In this document: positions 60,589 through 64,000 of the stretch, in pieces
How positions within the stretch are numbered: the first letter of the stretch is position 1
Layout: each line of letters opens with the position of its first letter
Assembly (NCBI RefSeq): GCF_002221505.1
Contig: NZ_CP011036.1
Span: forward strand, 558,001 to 622,000
From: Pseudoalteromonas nigrifaciens
GTDB lineage: Bacteria > Pseudomonadota > Gammaproteobacteria > Enterobacterales > Alteromonadaceae
Length of the DNA stretch: 64,000 nucleotides
Direction: 5' to 3'
Position numbers and translations under genes: made by a program
The notes under the pieces: model-generated
Databases searched by the model: none
The model's input: the letters and a program-made list of their open reading frames with translations, nothing else
Told to the model about the DNA's origin: nothing

Positions 60589-63195
60589 ATGCAGCACATG
60601 ACTACCGCACAAATTAGACAACAGTTTTTAGACTTTTTTGCCAGCAAACAACATCAAGTTGTTCCTTCAAGCTCGCTTATACCGGGTAACGATGCCACTT
60701 TGTTATTTAACAATGCCGGTATGGTGCAATTTAAAGATGTATTTTTAGGCGCAGAAAGCCGCCCTTATACGCGTGCGACTAGCTCGCAGCGCTGTGTACG
60801 TGCTGGCGGTAAGCATAACGATTTAGAAAACGTTGGTTATACTGCGCGTCACCATACATTTTTTGAAATGTTAGGTAACTTTAGTTTTGGTGATTACTTC
60901 AAGCAAGACGCGATTAAATTTGCGTGGCAGTTTTTAACAGAGGAAGTAAAGCTACCTAAAGAAAAACTGTTAGTTACTATTTACCATGACGATGAAGAAG
61001 CGTTTAACTACTGGTCTAACGATATAGGCTTACCTGCAGATCGCATTATTAGAATTGCCACTGCAGATAACTTTTGGTCAATGGGTGATACCGGTCCGTG
61101 TGGCCCGTGTTCTGAAATATTTTACGACCATGGCGAGCATATTTGGGGCGGCCCTCCAGGATCACCTGAGGAAGATGGCGATCGCTTTATCGAAATTTGG
61201 AACCTAGTATTTATGCAGTACAACCGTCAAAACGACGGAACTATGCTGCCACTACCTAAGCAATCGGTTGATACAGGTATGGGGCTTGAGCGTATTGCTG
61301 CTATTTTACAAGGCGTTCATTCAAACTATGAAATTGACTTATTTAAAGGCTTAATTGCCGCTGCTGCAAGTGTTACTAACGCACAAGACATGGACGACAA
61401 ATCACTACGCGTAGTGGCGGATCATATTCGTTCGTGTGCATTTTTAATCTCTGACGGGGTTATGCCATCTAACGAAGGCCGTGGTTATGTACTACGTCGT
61501 ATTATTCGCCGTGCTGTTCGCCATGGTAATAAGTTAGGTGCACAAGGTGCCTTTTTCTATAAATTAGTAGCTGCACTTATTGAGCAAATGGGCCAAGCGT
61601 ACCCAGAGCTTGCAAAGCAGCAAGAAATTATTGAAAAAGTATTACGCATTGAAGAAGAGCAGTTTGGTAAAACGCTAGAGCGTGGTTTAGCTATTTTAGA
61701 AGAAAGCTTAAGCGACCTTAAAGGTGATGTAATTCCTGGCGACTTAGTATTTAAACTTTACGATACTTATGGCTTTCCTGCGGATTTAACTGCAGATGTG
61801 GCGCGTGAGCGTCAAATGACGATTGATAATAAAGGCTTTGAAGAGTGCATGGCGGTGCAGCGTAAAACAGCGCAGCAGGCCGGTAAATTTGGTGCCGATT
61901 ATAACGATCAATTAAAGTCAGACAAACAAACAACTTACAAAGGTTACACCACCACTAGCCATAGTGCGACTGTGGTTGAAGTGTTTGCTGGCAGTGAGTC
62001 GGTTTCATTACTAGAAGATGGCCAAAAAGGCATTGTAATACTAGACCGTACGCCATTTTATGCAGAGTCGGGCGGCCAAGTTGGTGATACAGGTGTAATT
62101 AGCGTTGCTGGTGGCGAGTTTACAGTAACTAACACGACTAAATTAGGTAATGCATTTGCACACCACGGTATAGTACAAGGCCGTATTGGTCTTAACGATA
62201 AAGTAGAAGCAACAATTGATGACGCACGCCGCGAACGCATCAAGAAAAACCATACTGCTACGCATATATTACACGAAACACTGCGCCAATTATTAGGCGA
62301 ACATGTAGGTCAAAAAGGCTCGCTAGTTCAAGCAGAGCGTTTGCGTTTTGACTTTTCACATTTTGAAGCTGTTACCAAAGAAGAATTACGCGAAATTGAA
62401 CGTGTAGTAAACGATGAAATTCGTTGTAACTTTGCGTTAAGTACCGAGCTTATGGCAATAGATGACGCTAAAGCAAAAGGTGCAATGGCGCTATTTGGCG
62501 AAAAATACGATGACGAAGTACGTGTAGTTACTATTGGGGACTACTCTATTGAGCTTTGTGGTGGTACACATGTTGAACGCGCAGGTGATATTGGTTTATT
62601 CAAAATAGTATCTGAAAGCGGTATTGCTGCGGGTGTTCGTCGTATTGAAGCGGTAACCGGCGCTGACGCGATTGCCTACGTGAGTGAGCAAGAGCAAAAG
62701 CTAAATGATGTAGCTGCTGTAGTTAAAGCCGACAGCGCGTCAGTACTTGAAAAAGTAACTGCGCTGCTTGATAAATCAAAACAGCTAGAAAAACAAATTG
62801 CGCAACTTAACGATAAGCTAGCAAGTGCTGCGGGTGCCTCATTACTTGATTCAGTAGTAGAAATTAACGGTATTAAGCTATTAATAGCCAACGTTAAGGG
62901 CACTGAGTCAAAAGCGTTACGTGGTATGGTTGATGATCTTAAAAACAAAATTGGCTCGGGTGTTATTGCACTAGGTGTTGCAAGCGATGATAAAGTGAGC
63001 TTAATTGCAGGTGTAACTAAAGATTTAACCGGTAGAGTTAAAGCCGGTGAGCTAGTTAACCATATGGCCAGCCAAGTAGGTGGTAAAGGTGGCGGCCGTC
63101 CAGATATGGCACAAGCGGGTGGCTCTGAGCCAGAAAACCTAACTGCAGCATTAGACAGTGTAACAGCTTGGTTTACTGAGAAAACACAAGCTTAA
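60589..63195 (+). CDS. alaS: Alanyl-tRNA synthetase
   Basis: 868 residues with full domain set: class II catalytic core from [13 protein letters not shown] to about 440, editing domain with [12 protein letters not shown] and CGGTHV (zinc and mischarged Ser-tRNA hydrolysis), and the C-terminal DHHA1/oligomerisation part ending [15 protein letters not shown]. Closely follows recX and is directly adjacent to the aspartokinase gene. Confidence 0.98.
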   Translation: MQHMTTAQIRQQFLDFFASKQHQVVPSSSLIPGNDATLLFNNAGMVQFKDVFLGAESRPYTRATSSQRCVRAGGKHNDLENVGYTARHHTFFEMLGNFSFGDYFKQDAIKFAWQFLTEEVKLPKEKLLVTIYHDDEEAFNYWSNDIGLPADRIIRIATADNFWSMGDTGPCGPCSEIFYDHGEHIWGGPPGSPEEDGDRFIEIWNLVFMQYNRQNDGTMLPLPKQSVDTGMGLERIAAILQGVHSNYEIDLFKGLIAAAASVTNAQDMDDKSLRVVADHIRSCAFLISDGVMPSNEGRGYVLRRIIRRAVRHGNKLGAQGAFFYKLVAALIEQMGQAYPELAKQQEIIEKVLRIEEEQFGKTLERGLAILEESLSDLKGDVIPGDLVFKLYDTYGFPADLTADVARERQMTIDNKGFEECMAVQRKTAQQAGKFGADYNDQLKSDKQTTYKGYTTTSHSATVVEVFAGSESVSLLEDGQKGIVILDRTPFYAESGGQVGDTGVISVAGGEFTVTNTTKLGNAFAHHGIVQGRIGLNDKVEATIDDARRERIKKNHTATHILHETLRQLLGEHVGQKGSLVQAERLRFDFSHFEAVTKEELREIERVVNDEIRCNFALSTELMAIDDAKAKGAMALFGEKYDDEVRVVTIGDYSIELCGGTHVERAGDIGLFKIVSESGIAAGVRRIEAVTGADAIAYVSEQEQKLNDVAAVVKADSASVLEKVTALLDKSKQLEKQIAQLNDKLASAAGASLLDSVVEINGIKLLIANVKGTESKALRGMVDDLKNKIGSGVIALGVASDDKVSLIAGVTKDLTGRVKAGELVNHMASQVGGKGGGRPDMAQAGGSEPENLTAALDSVTAWFTEKTQA

Positions 63196-64000
63196 GTGGC
63201 ACTTATTGTTCAAAAGTTCGGTGGCACTTCAGTTGGTTCAATAGAGCGAATTGAAGCGGTTGCCGACCTTGTTGTTAAAACTAAACAACAAGGCCATCAA
63301 GTGGTTGTAGTGCTCTCGGCTATGTCGGGAGAAACCAACCGCTTAATTAATCTCGCCAAACAAATAGATACTCGGCCAAGTAGCCGTGAACTTGACGTAT
63401 TAATTAGCACCGGCGAGCAGGTTTCGGTGGCTTTATTAGCTATGGCTATTATTAAACGCGGTCATTCTGCTGTGAGTTTATTAGCCGATCAGGTTAATAT
63501 TTTAACCGATAATATGTTTGGCAAAGCCCGTATTACAGATGTAGCTGCAACGCGTTTAAAACATGAGCTTGAGCATAACCGTATTGCAATTATTGCGGGT
63601 TTTCAGGGCCGTGATATTGAAGGAAATGTAACTACATTAGGGCGTGGCGGTACCGATACTTCGGCGGTTGAAATTGCTGGAGCAATAAAAGCTGACGAAT
63701 GTCAGATCTATACCGACGTTAACGGCGTATATACTACAGACCCTCGTGTTGAACCTAATGCACGACGAATGAGCCAAGTTACCTTTGCTGAAATGCTAGA
63801 GTTAGCAAGTTTAGGGGCTAAAGTATTGCATATTCGTTCAGTTGAAGCGGCAGGAAAGCACAATGTGCCACTTAGGGTGCTATCAAGTTTTTACCCTGAT
63901 GCTGGTACATTGATTAGTTTTGAGGAGAGCGATATGCCTGGTAATGTCGTTTCGGGTATTGCGTTTAATCGTGATGAATGTTTAATAAATGTAGAGGGTG
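63196..64000 (+). CDS. lysC: Aspartokinase, 3' end beyond the window
   Basis: The GTG start lies immediately after the alaS stop codon. The frame is open for 268 codons to the window end. It begins ALIVQKFGGTSVGS, the aspartokinase phosphate loop, and shows STGEQVS, GRGGTDTSAV and YTDVNGVYTTDPR. The last residues (NVVSGIAFNRDECLINVEG) enter the first ACT domain. It would phosphorylate aspartate for lysine, methionine and threonine synthesis. The alaS-aspartokinase order is common in gammaproteobacteria, often with csrA after it, which I cannot see here. Confidence 0.95.
   Translation, partial: MALIVQKFGGTSVGSIERIEAVADLVVKTKQQGHQVVVVLSAMSGETNRLINLAKQIDTRPSSRELDVLISTGEQVSVALLAMAIIKRGHSAVSLLADQVNILTDNMFGKARITDVAATRLKHELEHNRIAIIAGFQGRDIEGNVTTLGRGGTDTSAVEIAGAIKADECQIYTDVNGVYTTDPRVEPNARRMSQVTFAEMLELASLGAKVLHIRSVEAAGKHNVPLRVLSSFYPDAGTLISFEESDMPGNVVSGIAFNRDECLINVEG

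Overview
The window looks like chromosomal DNA of a marine gammaproteobacterium, most likely Pseudoalteromonas or a close relative in Alteromonadales. The basis is the general character of the 16S gene, the AT-rich base composition, and gene neighbourhoods that match enterobacterial and Vibrio order (psd-rsgA-orn-tRNA-Gly; fldB/xerD-dsbC-recJ-prfB-lysS; srmB/trmN6; recX-alaS-aspartokinase). The genus call is inference. No phage, plasmid or defence island is visible. The accessory DNA is one IS66-family element and one group II intron.

Layout. 1-2.8 kb holds the EF-P module: epmB (minus), efp and epmA (plus). 2.8-6 kb has a TonB-dependent receptor, a hotdog thioesterase and a META-domain lipoprotein. 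6.1-12.8 kb is a thiamine operon, thiC-thiO-thiS-thiG-thiDE-thiF, behind a TPP riboswitch with its own terminator hairpin. 12.9-16.2 kb has psd and rsgA (minus), orn (plus) and three tRNA-Gly genes, each preceded by a tRNA-like degenerate copy. 16.5-17.9 kb has yjbQ, a CheX-like gene and zur (minus). 18.5-24.4 kb is a complete rRNA operon (tandem promoters, 16S, tRNA-Ile, tRNA-Ala, 23S, 5S, terminator). 24.6-29.5 kb has dusA, a pspA-pspC operon with a sigma-54-like promoter and a frame-broken third gene, then a PCu(A)C copper chaperone, a DUF2333 protein and an outer-membrane barrel protein. 29.5-36.7 kb holds two overlapping minus-strand genes of unclear role, ygiQ, a BON lipoprotein, srmB, trmN6 and a DUF2147 protein.

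36.7-43.7 kb is the conserved fldB/xerD-dsbC-recJ-prfB-lysS block; prfB carries the RF2 programmed +1 frameshift. 43.8-45 kb has a 59-codon small gene, tRNA-Ser(GCT) and four tRNA-Arg(ACG) genes plus one degraded copy. A group II intron of about 2.1 kb sits directly after the terminator of the tRNA array. 47.2-51.6 kb has a NamZ-type exo-muramidase, a YfeW-like serine hydrolase and an NhaC-family antiporter. An IS66-family element (51610-53954) lies exactly behind the antiporter stop codon, flanked by an 8-bp target duplication. 54-58.5 kb has a pyroglutamyl-peptidase-like lipoprotein whose catalytic Cys is Ser, a DUF3087 protein, a glutathione S-transferase, a low-molecular-weight tyrosine phosphatase and a periplasmic TonB-C-terminal protein. 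58.7-64 kb has ribA, a BPSS1780-like membrane protein, recX, alaS and the first part of an aspartokinase that runs off the window.

Most of the window is core housekeeping: translation quality control (EF-P and its modification, RF2, LysRS, AlaRS, DusA, TrmN6, RsgA), cofactor synthesis (thiamine, riboflavin), envelope stress and cell wall. I see no clearly new multi-gene system. The most unusual signals are the tRNA-Gly/pseudo-tRNA alternation, the mutually exclusive hairpins in front of thiO, the Cys-to-Ser peptidase homologue, the intron in a terminator, the IS66 insertion at a stop codon, and the frame-broken gene behind pspC.
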